A stretch of 64,000 bases of DNA from Roseococcus suduntuyensis (lineage in GTDB: Bacteria > Pseudomonadota > Alphaproteobacteria > Acetobacterales > Acetobacteraceae): positions 916,290-980,289 of the forward strand of contig NZ_JACIDJ010000001.1 in NCBI RefSeq assembly GCF_014196305.1, given 5' to 3'. Position numbers and translations under genes: made by a program. Each line of letters begins with the position of its first letter. The stretch's first letter is position 1. Below the pieces are notes generated by a model, which saw only the letters and a program-made list of their open reading frames with translations, was not told the origin of the DNA and made no database searches. Below are positions 1 through 7,472 of this stretch, piece after piece.

Positions 1-2
1 AG

Positions 3-404
3 CTGCGGGGCCGGGTGGGGCGGGGGTCGCGGCCTTCTTCCTGCCTGCTGGTCCATTCCGAGGAATTGTCCGAGCGGGAAAAGGAACGCCTGCTGATCCT
101 GCGGGACACCGAAGATGGCTTCGTGATCGCGGAGGAAGACCTGCGAATCCGCGGCGGGGGGGACGCGCTGGGCACCCGCCAGGCCGGCCAGCTTCTTTAC
201 CGCCTGGCCCTGCGGGGCGAGGACGAATCCGACGCCCAGCGCGCCGCCGCCCGGATGCGCGACCTGATCGCCATGGCCGCCCAGGACGCGGAATTGCTGC
301 TGCACCGCGACCCCGTGCTGGACACCCCGCGCGGCCAGGCCGCCCGCCTGCTGCTGGCGCTGTTCGGCAAGGAGGAGGCGGCGGCCTTCCTGGCGGCGGG
401 TTGA
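3..404 (+). CDS. recG: ATP-dependent DNA helicase RecG, C-terminal part (partial)
   Basis: This is the last 133 residues of RecG, the superfamily 2 helicase that drives branch migration of replication forks and Holliday junctions. The visible part opens in the motif VI region (LRGRVGRG) and continues with the C-terminal signature DGFVIAEEDLRIRGGG followed by LGTRQAG, which is diagnostic for RecG rather than UvrB or Mfd. It ends AFLAAG before a TGA at 402-404. The N-terminal wedge domain and the first helicase motifs lie outside the window. The reading frame runs open from the first bases, so no start is annotated. The next gene on the strand is an unrelated ABC ATPase, separated by two strong hairpins. 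Confidence 0.93.
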   Translation: MRGRVGRGSRPSSCLLVHSEELSEREKERLLILRDTEDGFVIAEEDLRIRGGGDALGTRQAGQLLYRLALRGEDESDAQRAAARMRDLIAMAAQDAELLLHRDPVLDTPRGQAARLLLALFGKEEAAAFLAAG

Positions 405-416
405 ATTCTTGGCTTG

Positions 417-466
417 GCACGCCGCCGCCCGCCAACCGGCGTGCGCCATGCGGCCGGCCGCATGGC
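417..466. repeat. Hairpin plus perfect palindrome downstream of recG
   Basis: Two inverted repeats stand side by side in the recG-gldA gap. The first has 8-base arms GCACGCCG (417-424) and CGGCGTGC (437-444). The second is a perfect 22-base palindrome at 445-466 with half-site GCCATGCGGCC and no spacer. No T-run follows, so a classical intrinsic terminator is not shown. Either might stop or protect the recG transcript. The rest of the 405-521 gap shows no ORF or clear promoter. Confidence 0.6.
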
Positions 467-521
467 TTGCATTGCCGCCCCAGGCTTTTAAATCGAGGCG
501 CCGGAGTATGCAGGGGGCATC

Positions 522-1235
522 GTGACCGCACTGATCGAGATCGAGGGCCTGACGAAGCGCTTCGGCGGCTTCACCGCCGTGGACGGCGTGTCCTTCACCG
601 TGGCGCGGGGCGAGGTGGTGGGCTTCCTCGGCCCCAACGGCGCCGGCAAATCCACCACCATGCGGATGCTGGCGGGCTTCATGCTGCCCAGCGCCGGCAC
701 GGCCCGCATCTGCGGCGAGGATGTGGTGGAACGCCCCGTTGCCGCCAAGCGCCATTTGGGCTTCCTGCCGGAAGGCGCCCCCACCTATCCCGAAATGGCC
801 GTCGAGGATTTTCTTCGGTTTTGCGCGCGCATCCGAGGCGTGGGCCGCGCCGAGGTGGCCCGCGCCATGGCGCTGACGCAACTGGAAGGCGTGCGGCTGC
901 AGCCCATCGAGACGCTGTCCAAGGGCTTCAAGCGCCGCGTGGGCCTCGCGCAATCCCTGCTGCATGACCCGCCGGTGCTGGTGCTGGACGAGCCGACGGA
1001 CGGGCTCGACCCCAACCAGAAGCATGAGGTGCGCGCGCTGATCCGCGAGATGGCACCGCAAAAGGCCATCATCATCTCCACGCACATCCTGGAAGAGGTC
1101 GGCGCGCTCTGCACGCGGGCCATCATCATCGCGCGCGGCCGCGTGCTGGCCGATGCGACGCCCGCCGAACTGGTGGCCGATGGTCGCAGCATGGACGAGG
1201 TGTTCCGGGAACTCACCATGAGGGATGCGGCATGA
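522..1235 (+). CDS. ABC transporter ATP-binding protein, GldA/NatA-like
   Basis: A 237-residue ABC ATPase that would energise the membrane complex encoded by the next two genes. Walker A is GPNGAGKS (37-44), the signature is the degenerate LSKGFKRR (132-139), as usual in the ABC-2/GldA/CcmA group, and Walker B plus D-loop is VLVLDEPTDGLDP (152-164). The start is a GTG at 522. An ATG at 508 is in another frame and meets a stop at once. It is followed by an ABC-2-type permease and a GldG-like auxiliary protein, the order of gliding-motility-type exporters. In non-gliding proteobacteria these sets have no firmly assigned substrate. A role in envelope assembly or export is inference. Confidence 0.9.
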   Translation: MTALIEIEGLTKRFGGFTAVDGVSFTVARGEVVGFLGPNGAGKSTTMRMLAGFMLPSAGTARICGEDVVERPVAAKRHLGFLPEGAPTYPEMAVEDFLRFCARIRGVGRAEVARAMALTQLEGVRLQPIETLSKGFKRRVGLAQSLLHDPPVLVLDEPTDGLDPNQKHEVRALIREMAPQKAIIISTHILEEVGALCTRAIIIARGRVLADATPAELVADGRSMDEVFRELTMRDAA

Positions 1236-1314
1236 GACGAGCGACCCAGCAGCCTCATCTGCGGCGGCCGACGGCCGCCGAGGCGCCGAATGGCGCCCGC
1301 CGCAAATGCGGCGA

Positions 1315-1357
1315 GCCAAGCGCGCGGAGCGCGCGCCCGGCGCCTGAGGGCAAGGAA
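1315..1357. repeat. Palindromic intergenic repeat, family B copy 1
   Basis: A roughly 43-base segment in the gldA-gldF gap that recurs at 7425-7467 with about 37 matching bases. It contains the self-complementary core GCGCGCGGAGCGCGCGC and ends GAGGGCAAGGAA. Just upstream lie two further small hairpins: GGCGGCCG-A-CGGCCGCC, and GGCGCC-GAAT-GGCGCC. The gap therefore holds a chain of hairpins rather than a gene. Confidence 0.6.
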
Positions 1358-1360
1358 TGC

Positions 1361-1395
1361 CATGCCCGCGGCCATTACGAATGGCCGCGGGCATG
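1361..1395 (+). promoter_or_regulatory. Perfect 15-base-pair hairpin covering the gldF start region
   Basis: The arms 1361-1375 and 1381-1395 are perfect reverse complements (CATGCCCGCGGCCAT and its complement) around the 5-base loop TACGA. The right arm contains in-frame ATG codons at 1381 and 1393, and the next in-frame ATG is at 1402. Folded in mRNA, the structure would hide the upstream start codons. It may simply be a repeat of the same kind as its neighbours. Confidence 0.6.
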
Positions 1396-2124
1396 AGGGC
1401 CATGCTCGCCGTCGCGCGGCGCGAATTCGCCGCCTATTTCGCAACCCCCGTCGCCACCGTCTTCATCGTGATCTTCCTGGTGATGTCGGGCACGCTGACC
1501 TTCACGGTGGGCGGCTTCTTCGCGCGCGGGCAGGCGGATCTGCTGCCCTTCTTCAACTTCGTGCCCTGGCTGTTCCTGTTCCTGGTGCCCGCACTCACCA
1601 TGCGGCTCTGGGCCGAGGAAAGGCGCCTCGGCACCGTCGAACTGCTGCTGACGCTGCCCATCACGGCCGGGCAGGCGGTGGTGGGGAAATTCCTCGCCGC
1701 CTGGGCGTTCTGCGCGGTGGCGCTGGCGCTGACCTTCCCGCTGGTCATCACCGTCAACTACCTGGGCGAGCCGGACAATGGCGTGATCCTGACGGGCTAT
1801 CTCGGCTGCCTGATGGTGGCGGGGGCCTATCTCGCGGTGGGGGCGGCCATCTCGGCCATGACGCGCAACCAGGTCATCGCCTTCGTCCTCGCGGTGGCGG
1901 GGTGCTTCCTGTTCGCGGCGGCGGGCTCGACCATCGTGACCGAGTTCCTCTCCACCAACCTGCCCTGGCTGGCCGAGGTGGCGCGCGGGCTTTCCGTCGC
2001 CGAACGCTTCGCGGGCTTCGCGCGCGGCGTGATCGCGGCGCGCGACGTCGTCTTCTTCGCGAGCTTCATCGCGGTCTGGCTGCTGCTGAACGCCGCCATC
2101 CTCGAACACAGGAAGGCCGATTGA
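1393..2124 (+). CDS. ABC-2-type permease, GldF-like
   Basis: About 243 residues of integral membrane protein, and the likely transmembrane partner of the ATPase upstream. It begins MRAMLAVARREFAAYF and continues into ATPVATVFIVIFLVMSGTL, the characteristic N-terminus of GldF-type permeases. About six hydrophobic segments follow, ending with ASFIAVWLLLNAAIL near the C-terminus. In-frame ATGs at 1357, 1381, 1393 and 1402 are possible starts. I prefer 1393 because the ARREFAAYF block should lie very near the N-terminus, but 1402 is equally compatible. Its TGA (2122-2124) overlaps the ATG of the next gene by one base, so the two are probably translationally coupled. Confidence 0.85.
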   Translation: MRAMLAVARREFAAYFATPVATVFIVIFLVMSGTLTFTVGGFFARGQADLLPFFNFVPWLFLFLVPALTMRLWAEERRLGTVELLLTLPITAGQAVVGKFLAAWAFCAVALALTFPLVITVNYLGEPDNGVILTGYLGCLMVAGAYLAVGAAISAMTRNQVIAFVLAVAGCFLFAAAGSTIVTEFLSTNLPWLAEVARGLSVAERFAGFARGVIAARDVVFFASFIAVWLLLNAAILEHRKAD

Positions 2125-4043
2125 TGCGCCGCACCCGTCTTGCCTTCTCGACATTGGGCGTGCTGGCCGCGCTGCTGCTGGCCATCGGCGTCAATTTGCT
2201 GGCCGACCGGCTGCTCTCCTCGGCCCGCCTCGATCTGACGGAAAACCGCCTCTACACCCTCTCGCCCGGCACGCGGCAGGTGCTGGAAGGGCTGCGCGAC
2301 CCGGTCACGCTGCGCTTCTTCTACTCCCGCCGCCTGGGTGCGGAGATCCCGCAATACGGCGCCTATGCCGAGCGCGTGCGCGACATGCTGCGCGAATATG
2401 TTGCGGCCTCGCGCGGGATGGTGCGGCTGGAACTCTATGACCCCGAGCCCTTCTCCGAGACCGAGGACCGTGCCATCGCGCTGGGCCTGCAGGGCGTGCC
2501 GCTGGACCAGGGCGGCGAGCAGGTCTTCTTCGGCCTGGCCGGCGCCAACCTCGTGGACACCGAACGCGCCATCCCCTTCTTCCAGCCCGAGCGCGAGCGC
2601 TTCCTGGAAGCCGACCTGACGCGTGTCGTCTTCGAACTGTCCAACCCCGAGAAGCCCGTGCTGGCCGTGCTCTCGCCTCTGCCGTTGAGCGGCGATCCGC
2701 GCGCGATGATGATGCGCCAGCCGCAGCTCGCCCAGCCCCAGGTCGTGATCCGCCAGCTGCGCGAGGCCTATACGGTGCAGGACCTCGGCTATGACGCCCA
2801 GGTGATCCCGCCCGAGGTGCAGGTGCTGCTGCTGGCCCATCCGCAAAACCTACCGGAAGCGGCGCAATACGCGGTGGACCAGTTCGTGATGCGCGGCGGG
2901 CGGCTGATCGTGATGATCGACCCGCACAGCGAGATGCAGGCGACGCGCCCCGGCCCGACCGGCCAGCCGCCCACCGACACGGCCTCGCGCCTCGACCGCT
3001 TGCTGGAAGCCTGGGGCGTGGAGGCCCCGGCCGACCAGGTGGTGCTCGACCTGCGCGGCGCCTGGCGCGTGCGCGCGGGCCCGAATGAGCGCGTGCAGGC
3101 GGTGGACTACGTCGCCTGGTTCAACCTGCAGGGCGACAGCCTGAACCGCGACGAACAATCCACCGCGCTGCTGGAACAGGTGAGCGTGGCGTCCGCCGGG
3201 CATCTGCGCGCGCGGCAGGGTGCGGGCATCGAGTTCATCCCGCTGCTGACCAGCTCCGCGCAGTCCATGCTGCTGGACGCGGCGCAGGTGCGGCGCGAGC
3301 CCTCGCCCACACGCATTCTTGCCGAGTTCCGCGCCGATGGGGAACGCCGGGTGATCGCGGCGCGCATCCGGGGGAACCTGCTCTCGGCCTTCCAGGACGG
3401 GCCGCCGGCCCTGGCCGAGGGCGCCACGCGGCCGGAGGGTTTCCCCGCGCATCTGGCGCGCAGCAATGGCCCCGCGAACCTCGTCGTCATCCATGACAGC
3501 GACATCCTGGAGGACCGCTTCTGGGTGCGCGTGCAGGAGTTCTTCGGGCAGCAATCCATCGCGCCCTTCTCCAACAACGGGCCCTTCGTGGTGAACTTGG
3601 CCGACAGTCTCTCGGGCAGCGACGCCATGATCGGCCTGCGCTCGCGCGGGGAGAGCCAGCGGCCCTTCGAGGTGGTGGAGGACATCCGCCGCCGCGCCGA
3701 CGCCCAGTTCCGCCAGACCGAGCGGCAACTGACGGAACGCCTCCAGGCCACGGAACGCCGCTTGCGCGACCTGCGCCAGGGCACGCCGGGCGAGGGCGCG
3801 CGCAACACCAACCAGGTGGTCATCACCGAGGCGCAGCGCGCCGAGATCGAGCGCGCGCGCGAGGAGATCGCGGCCACGCGCAGGCAGCTCCGCGCCGTGC
3901 AGCTGGAGCTGCGGCGCGACATCGAGGCGCTGGACCGCAACCTGCGCATCCTGAACATCGTGGCGGTGCCGCTGCTGCTGACGCTGCTGGCCATCGTGCT
4001 GGGCGTCCTGCGCGCGCGGCGTCGCGCGGCGGCGCGCGCATGA
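2124..4043 (+). CDS. GldG-like ABC transporter auxiliary protein
   Basis: A 639-residue protein of the GldG / ABC-type uncharacterised transport family. It has an N-terminal membrane anchor (about 8-30), then SSARLDLTENRLYTLSPGT, the family's entry motif, and a large periplasmic region. Around residues 525-610 comes a charged, coiled-coil-like stretch rich in RRLRDLR and EIERAREEIAATRRQL, then a C-terminal membrane helix (IVAVPLLLTLLAIVLGVL) with a short Arg-rich tail. The start overlaps the permease stop (TGATG). The 3' end, encoding AAARA-stop, is iterated in a 29-base tandem repeat that now separates this gene from the next. Confidence 0.88.
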   Translation: MRRTRLAFSTLGVLAALLLAIGVNLLADRLLSSARLDLTENRLYTLSPGTRQVLEGLRDPVTLRFFYSRRLGAEIPQYGAYAERVRDMLREYVAASRGMVRLELYDPEPFSETEDRAIALGLQGVPLDQGGEQVFFGLAGANLVDTERAIPFFQPERERFLEADLTRVVFELSNPEKPVLAVLSPLPLSGDPRAMMMRQPQLAQPQVVIRQLREAYTVQDLGYDAQVIPPEVQVLLLAHPQNLPEAAQYAVDQFVMRGGRLIVMIDPHSEMQATRPGPTGQPPTDTASRLDRLLEAWGVEAPADQVVLDLRGAWRVRAGPNERVQAVDYVAWFNLQGDSLNRDEQSTALLEQVSVASAGHLRARQGAGIEFIPLLTSSAQSMLLDAAQVRREPSPTRILAEFRADGERRVIAARIRGNLLSAFQDGPPALAEGATRPEGFPAHLARSNGPANLVVIHDSDILEDRFWVRVQEFFGQQSIAPFSNNGPFVVNLADSLSGSDAMIGLRSRGESQRPFEVVEDIRRRADAQFRQTERQLTERLQATERRLRDLRQGTPGEGARNTNQVVITEAQRAEIERAREEIAATRRQLRAVQLELRRDIEALDRNLRILNIVAVPLLLTLLAIVLGVLRARRRAAARA

Positions 4044-4134
4044 GCCGGTTGCGGCGGCGCGCGCATGAGCCGGCATCTTGCGGCGGCGCGCGCATGAGCC
4101 GGCACCTTGCGGCGGCGCGGGCGTGATGCGCCGG
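4026..4134 (+). repeat. 29-base tandem repeat across the gldG/DUF4340 junction
   Basis: Copies at 4026-4050 (25 bases), 4051-4079 and 4080-4108 (29 bases each) share GCGGCGGCGCGCGCATGAGC. A diverged fourth copy starts at 4109 and contains the start codon of the next gene. Copy 1 holds the last codons and the TGA of the GldG-like gene. Each full copy carries ATGAGC, an overlapping start/stop like those at the neighbouring junctions. Confidence 0.85.
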
Positions 4135-5118
4135 CGCAGCGTGATCGTCGTCGGTGGGCTGGGGGCGGTGGCCGTGGGGGCCGCCATCCTGCTGGCGCCG
4201 GCGGGCGAGCGGCCGGGCCAGTTCACACCGGGCGCGCCGGCCTTTCCGGACCTCGCCGCGCGGCTGCCGCAGGCGGCGCGCGTCGAGATCATCCGCCACG
4301 CCGAGCGCAGCACCATGCTCCGCATGGGCGAGGGCTGGGGGGTGGAGGAACTCGCCCTCTACCCCGCGCGCGTGCCGAAGCTGCGCGAGTTGCTGTCGGG
4401 CGTGAGCGAACTCCGCCTTGTCGAGGAACGCACCAGCGACATGTCCCTGCACGCGCGCCTCGGCGTGGATGACCCAGCCACGCCGGGCAGCACGGCCACC
4501 CGCCTGCGCGTGCTGGACGCGCAGGGCGGCGTGATCCTGGACGTGATCCTCGGCACGCGCCGCACCCGCCCCCAGGCGCAGGTGCCGGACGCCGTCTTCC
4601 TGCGCCGCGAGGGCGAGGCGCGCTCCTGGCTGGCCGAGGGCCGCGTGGTGCCCGATGGCGACCCGCATCTCTGGGTGGACCGAGAGATCGCGATGCTGGC
4701 GCCCGACCGGCTGCGCCGCGTGGACATCCAGCGCGCGGGCGAGGCACCGCTGGTGCTGGAACGCGCGGGCGAGGTGGACGCGCCCTTGCGCGTCACCACG
4801 CCCGCCGAGGCCCCCGGCACCGCGCCCGCGGCACTTGAGGATGTCGGCCGCGCCTTCGACCTGCTGACCTTCACCGATGTCCGCCCCGCCACGGCGCTGG
4901 CGGGAGAGGCGCTGGGCGAGGCCCGCTTCACCTACACCGACGAGGTGAACATCACCGCCTGGCCACGCCTGCTGGACGGCCAGCTCTGGGTCGTGCTGCG
5001 CGCCGATGGCGGGCCCGAGGCCCAGGCGCTGCACGCGCGCTGGCAGGGCTGGGCCTACCAGGTGGGCGAGTGGAAGGAAAAGGCGCTGATCCCGCGCCTC
5101 GCCGACCTGCTGCCCTGA
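4126..5118 (+). CDS. DUF4340 domain-containing protein
   Basis: A 330-residue protein typically encoded after GldG-type genes. It begins MRRRSVIVVGG with one N-terminal membrane segment (VVGGLGAVAVGAAILLAP). The rest is soluble and presumably periplasmic, with the DUF4340 pattern of a compact beta-rich repeat, for example VEIIRHAERSTMLRMGEGW followed by VPKLRELLSGVSELRLVEE. The ATG at 4126 lies in the last copy of the tandem repeat. A GTG at 4123 is also possible, and ATGs at 4078 and earlier are products of the repeat. Its TGA overlaps the next ATG by one base. No enzymatic function is known for the family. The operon suggests a subunit of the same envelope complex. Confidence 0.82.
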   Translation: MRRRSVIVVGGLGAVAVGAAILLAPAGERPGQFTPGAPAFPDLAARLPQAARVEIIRHAERSTMLRMGEGWGVEELALYPARVPKLRELLSGVSELRLVEERTSDMSLHARLGVDDPATPGSTATRLRVLDAQGGVILDVILGTRRTRPQAQVPDAVFLRREGEARSWLAEGRVVPDGDPHLWVDREIAMLAPDRLRRVDIQRAGEAPLVLERAGEVDAPLRVTTPAEAPGTAPAALEDVGRAFDLLTFTDVRPATALAGEALGEARFTYTDEVNITAWPRLLDGQLWVVLRADGGPEAQALHARWQGWAYQVGEWKEKALIPRLADLLP

Positions 5119-5573
5119 TGAGCCGCGAATATCCGGACCGTCCCTGGATCGGCATCGGTGTCATCGCCTTCCGTGGGGATGAGGTGCTGCTGGTCCGCCG
5201 CGGCAAGCCGCCGCGCCTGGGTTCCTGGTCCTTGCCCGGCGGCGCGCAGCATTTGGGCGAGACGGTTCAGGAGGCCGCGCGGCGCGAATTGCTGGAGGAG
5301 ACGGGCATCGAGGTCGGCCCCCTGCTGCTGGCCGATGTGGTGGACGCCGTCACGCATGATGACGCTGGCGCGGTGCGCTACCACTACACCATCGTGGATT
5401 TCTGCGGCGAATGGGCGGGCGGAGAGGCCCGGCCCGGCGATGACGTGGACGCGGTGGCCTGGGCGCGCCCCGAGGCGCTGGACGCCTATGCCCTGACGCG
5501 CGAGGCCCAGGCGGTGATCGCGCTCGCCCGTCTCAGGATGCAGGCTGAAGCGGCTGATTCACGCCTTCGGTGA
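5118..5573 (+). CDS. Nudix hydrolase
   Basis: A 151-residue Nudix-fold pyrophosphohydrolase. The Nudix box is complete: G-x5-E-x7-REL-x-EE-x-G appears as GAQHLGE, then RRELLEETGIEV. This predicts a metal-dependent hydrolase of a nucleoside diphosphate linked to some other moiety, and the substrate cannot be told from sequence. N-terminal IGIGVIAFRGDEVLLVRRGK fits the ADP-ribose/NADH-type subfamily. The ATG at 5118 overlaps the stop of the DUF4340 gene (TGATG). The stop at 5571-5573 lies inside the first hairpin element of the following repeat pair, so the last residues (EAADSRLR) are encoded by repeat DNA. Confidence 0.88.
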   Translation: MSREYPDRPWIGIGVIAFRGDEVLLVRRGKPPRLGSWSLPGGAQHLGETVQEAARRELLEETGIEVGPLLLADVVDAVTHDDAGAVRYHYTIVDFCGEWAGGEARPGDDVDAVAWARPEALDAYALTREAQAVIALARLRMQAEAADSRLR

Positions 5574-5655
5574 TTCCACCAAAGGCGATCAGACGCCTTC
5601 GTCCTGACGCGGCGGATTCACACCCTGGTCGAAGCCGGCCAGGGTGATCCGACGC
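5550..5655. repeat. Stop-associated hairpin element (family A), two copies
   Basis: Copy 1 spans 5550-5596: left arm GCGGCTGAT, TCA bulge at 5559-5561, right arm ATCAGACGC at 5588-5596. Copy 2 spans 5609-5655: left arm GCGGCGGAT, TCA at 5618-5620, right arm ATCCGACGC at 5647-5655. The changed T in copy 2 (CGGAT) is matched by a changed A in the partner arm (ATCCG). The copies lie between convergent genes. The Nudix stop is inside copy 1, and the last base of copy 2 is the first base of the complement of the permease TAG (5655-5657). Confidence 0.85.
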
Positions 5656-7310
5656 TACCGCCGCTTCATCGCCCGTGTCAGCGCCACAACCGGCAACAGC
5701 CCCGCCACCACGATGAGCAGCGCGGAGGTGCTGGCCTCCGCCAGCCTTTCGTCGGAGGCGAGGTTGTAGACGCGCACCGCCAGCGTGTCGAAGTCGAAGG
5801 GGCGCACGATCAGCGTGGCCGGCAGCTCCTTCATCGTGTCCACGAAGACCAGGATGGCGGCGGTGAAGATGGCCCCGCGCGAGAGCGGCAATTCCACGCG
5901 CCGCACCGCCTCGCCCGGCCCGCAGCCGAGCGAACGCGCGGCCATGCCGAAGGAGGGCTTGAGGCGTGTCAGCCCGCTTTCCACCGCCTGCAAGGCCACG
6001 CCCAGGAAGCGTGCGAGATAGGCGAAGACCAGCGCCACGATGGTGCCCGACAGCAGCAGCCCCGTGCTGATGCCGAAATTGGCGCGCATCCAGGCGTCCA
6101 GTGCGTTGTCGAACAGGCCGAAGGGCACCAGCACCCCCACCGCGATGACCGAGCCCGGCACGGCATAACCCAAGGATACCAGCCGGTTCGCCGCGCGCTG
6201 CCCCCGCCCCGGATGCAGCCGCGCCGCCCATGCCAGCCAGGCGGCGATGATCACGGCCAGGAAGGCGGTGATGGAGGCGAGCGTCAGCGAGTTCAGCAGG
6301 AAGGGCAGGAAGCGGTGCGGCGAGAGTGGGTCCCCCGCCTCCAGCATCAGGGCGAAGAGCGCGCCGGCCGGCACCAGGAAGCCCAGCGCCAGTGGTGCCA
6401 GGCAGGCCAGCAGTGCAAGCCACGCCTTTACGCCGCGCAGGGGCACGGGCTGGAAGGGGGCGTGGCGCGTCGTCATCGGGTGGAAGCGGCGGCCGCCGCG
6501 GCTCGCGTGTTCCAGCGCCAGCAGCAGGGCCACGCACATCAGCAGCACGGCGGCCAATTGGCTGGCCGCACCCCGGTCGGCCATGCCGAACCAGGCCTCG
6601 TAGATGCCGGTGGTGAAGGTGCGCAGGCCGAAATACTGCACGGTGCCGAAATCGGCGAAGGTCTCCATCAGCACCAGGGCCACGCCGGCGGCCAGGGCAG
6701 GCCGCGCCAGCGGCAGCGCCACATGCCAGAACACCCGCCCGAGCGAATGCCCCAGCGTGCGCGAGACCTCCACCAGGCAGGTGGATTGCGCGAGGAAAGC
6801 GGCCCGGCACAGTAGGTATACATAGGGGTAGAGCACCATGGAGAGCACCAGCGCGGCGCCCTCCAGGCTGCGCATCTCGGGGAACCAGTATTCGCCGAAG
6901 CGCAGCCCCGTCACGTCGCGCACCAGGCTTTGCGCGGGGCCCGCCACGTCCATCAGCCAGGTCCAGGCATAGCCGGCCACATAGGCCGGCATGGCGAGTG
7001 GCAGCAGCAGCGCCACCTCCAGCACGCGATGGCCCGGAAAGCGGCAGCAGGTGACCAGCCAGGCGGTGACGGCCCCCGCGCTGCCGGCCAGCAGCGCCAC
7101 CAGCAGCCCCAGCACCAGGGTGGTGGCCAGCATCTCGGGCAGGAAGGTGGTGGCGATGTGCCACCACACGGCGCCCGCCGGCGTCACGGCCGCCGCCAGC
7201 ACCGCCCCGATGGGCATGGCCAGCACGAGCGCCACCAGCAGCGTCAGCCGCGCCCAGGCCGGGGTGCGGCGGGGGCGGGCCATGCTGGGGGGGGCCGTCG
7301 TTACGCCCAT
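5655..7310 (-). CDS. ABC transporter permease, FbpB-type iron(III) uptake
   Basis: A 551-residue permease with two fused BPD transmembrane domains, the architecture of FbpB/ThiP-type importers. Each half carries an EAA loop: SRTLGHSLGRVFWHVALPLA in the N half and ARSLGCGPGEAVRRVELPLS in the C half. About twelve hydrophobic segments are visible. The family imports Fe3+ or related ligands with a periplasmic binding protein and an ATPase, and neither is encoded nearby, so partners must lie elsewhere. The chosen start is at 7310, and an internal ATG at 7283 (MARPRRTP) is an alternative. It converges on the Nudix gene across two family A elements. Confidence 0.88.
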   Translation of the reverse strand: MGVTTAPPSMARPRRTPAWARLTLLVALVLAMPIGAVLAAAVTPAGAVWWHIATTFLPEMLATTLVLGLLVALLAGSAGAVTAWLVTCCRFPGHRVLEVALLLPLAMPAYVAGYAWTWLMDVAGPAQSLVRDVTGLRFGEYWFPEMRSLEGAALVLSMVLYPYVYLLCRAAFLAQSTCLVEVSRTLGHSLGRVFWHVALPLARPALAAGVALVLMETFADFGTVQYFGLRTFTTGIYEAWFGMADRGAASQLAAVLLMCVALLLALEHASRGGRRFHPMTTRHAPFQPVPLRGVKAWLALLACLAPLALGFLVPAGALFALMLEAGDPLSPHRFLPFLLNSLTLASITAFLAVIIAAWLAWAARLHPGRGQRAANRLVSLGYAVPGSVIAVGVLVPFGLFDNALDAWMRANFGISTGLLLSGTIVALVFAYLARFLGVALQAVESGLTRLKPSFGMAARSLGCGPGEAVRRVELPLSRGAIFTAAILVFVDTMKELPATLIVRPFDFDTLAVRVYNLASDERLAEASTSALLIVVAGLLPVVALTRAMKRR

Positions 7311-7424
7311 GGGAAGGTGCGAGGCATTCTCATCTCGCGCAGCCTTACCCGAAGGCGGCCGGGCCCGCCATGCCCCTGCGGGTCATGGCCTGCGGCGGGC
7401 GGCGCCTGCCGCCGGTGCCGCGCA

Positions 7425-7467
7425 GCCAGGCGCGCGGATGCGCGCGCCCGGCGATGGAGGGCAGGAA
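7425..7467. repeat. Palindromic intergenic repeat, family B copy 2
   Basis: This matches 1315-1357 closely: GCCAGGCGCGCGGATGCGCG against GCCAAGCGCGCGGA-GCGCG, then both end GAGGGCA(A)GGAA. It is followed by a 10-base imperfect hairpin GCAGGAAGGG / CCCTTCTTGC just beyond the stop of the flavin reductase gene. The rest of the 7311-7472 gap is a run of GC hairpins without an ORF. Confidence 0.55.
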
Positions 7468-7472
7468 GGGCC

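Noticed and set aside
1290-2123. An N-terminal extension of the GldG-like protein by about 278 residues
   Set aside because: The extra part is out of phase with the permease gene that clearly occupies this stretch, and the GldG family begins at 2124 with its membrane anchor.
4026-4134. A CRISPR-like array at the gldG/DUF4340 junction
   Set aside because: Units of 29 bases are directly contiguous without unique spacers and contain gene-end codons. This is a simple tandem repeat.
5533-7167. A 544-codon minus-strand frame in a different phase of the iron-type permease
   Set aside because: The permease frame has membrane helices and both EAA loops. The alternative frame is Gly/Ala/Arg-rich noise.
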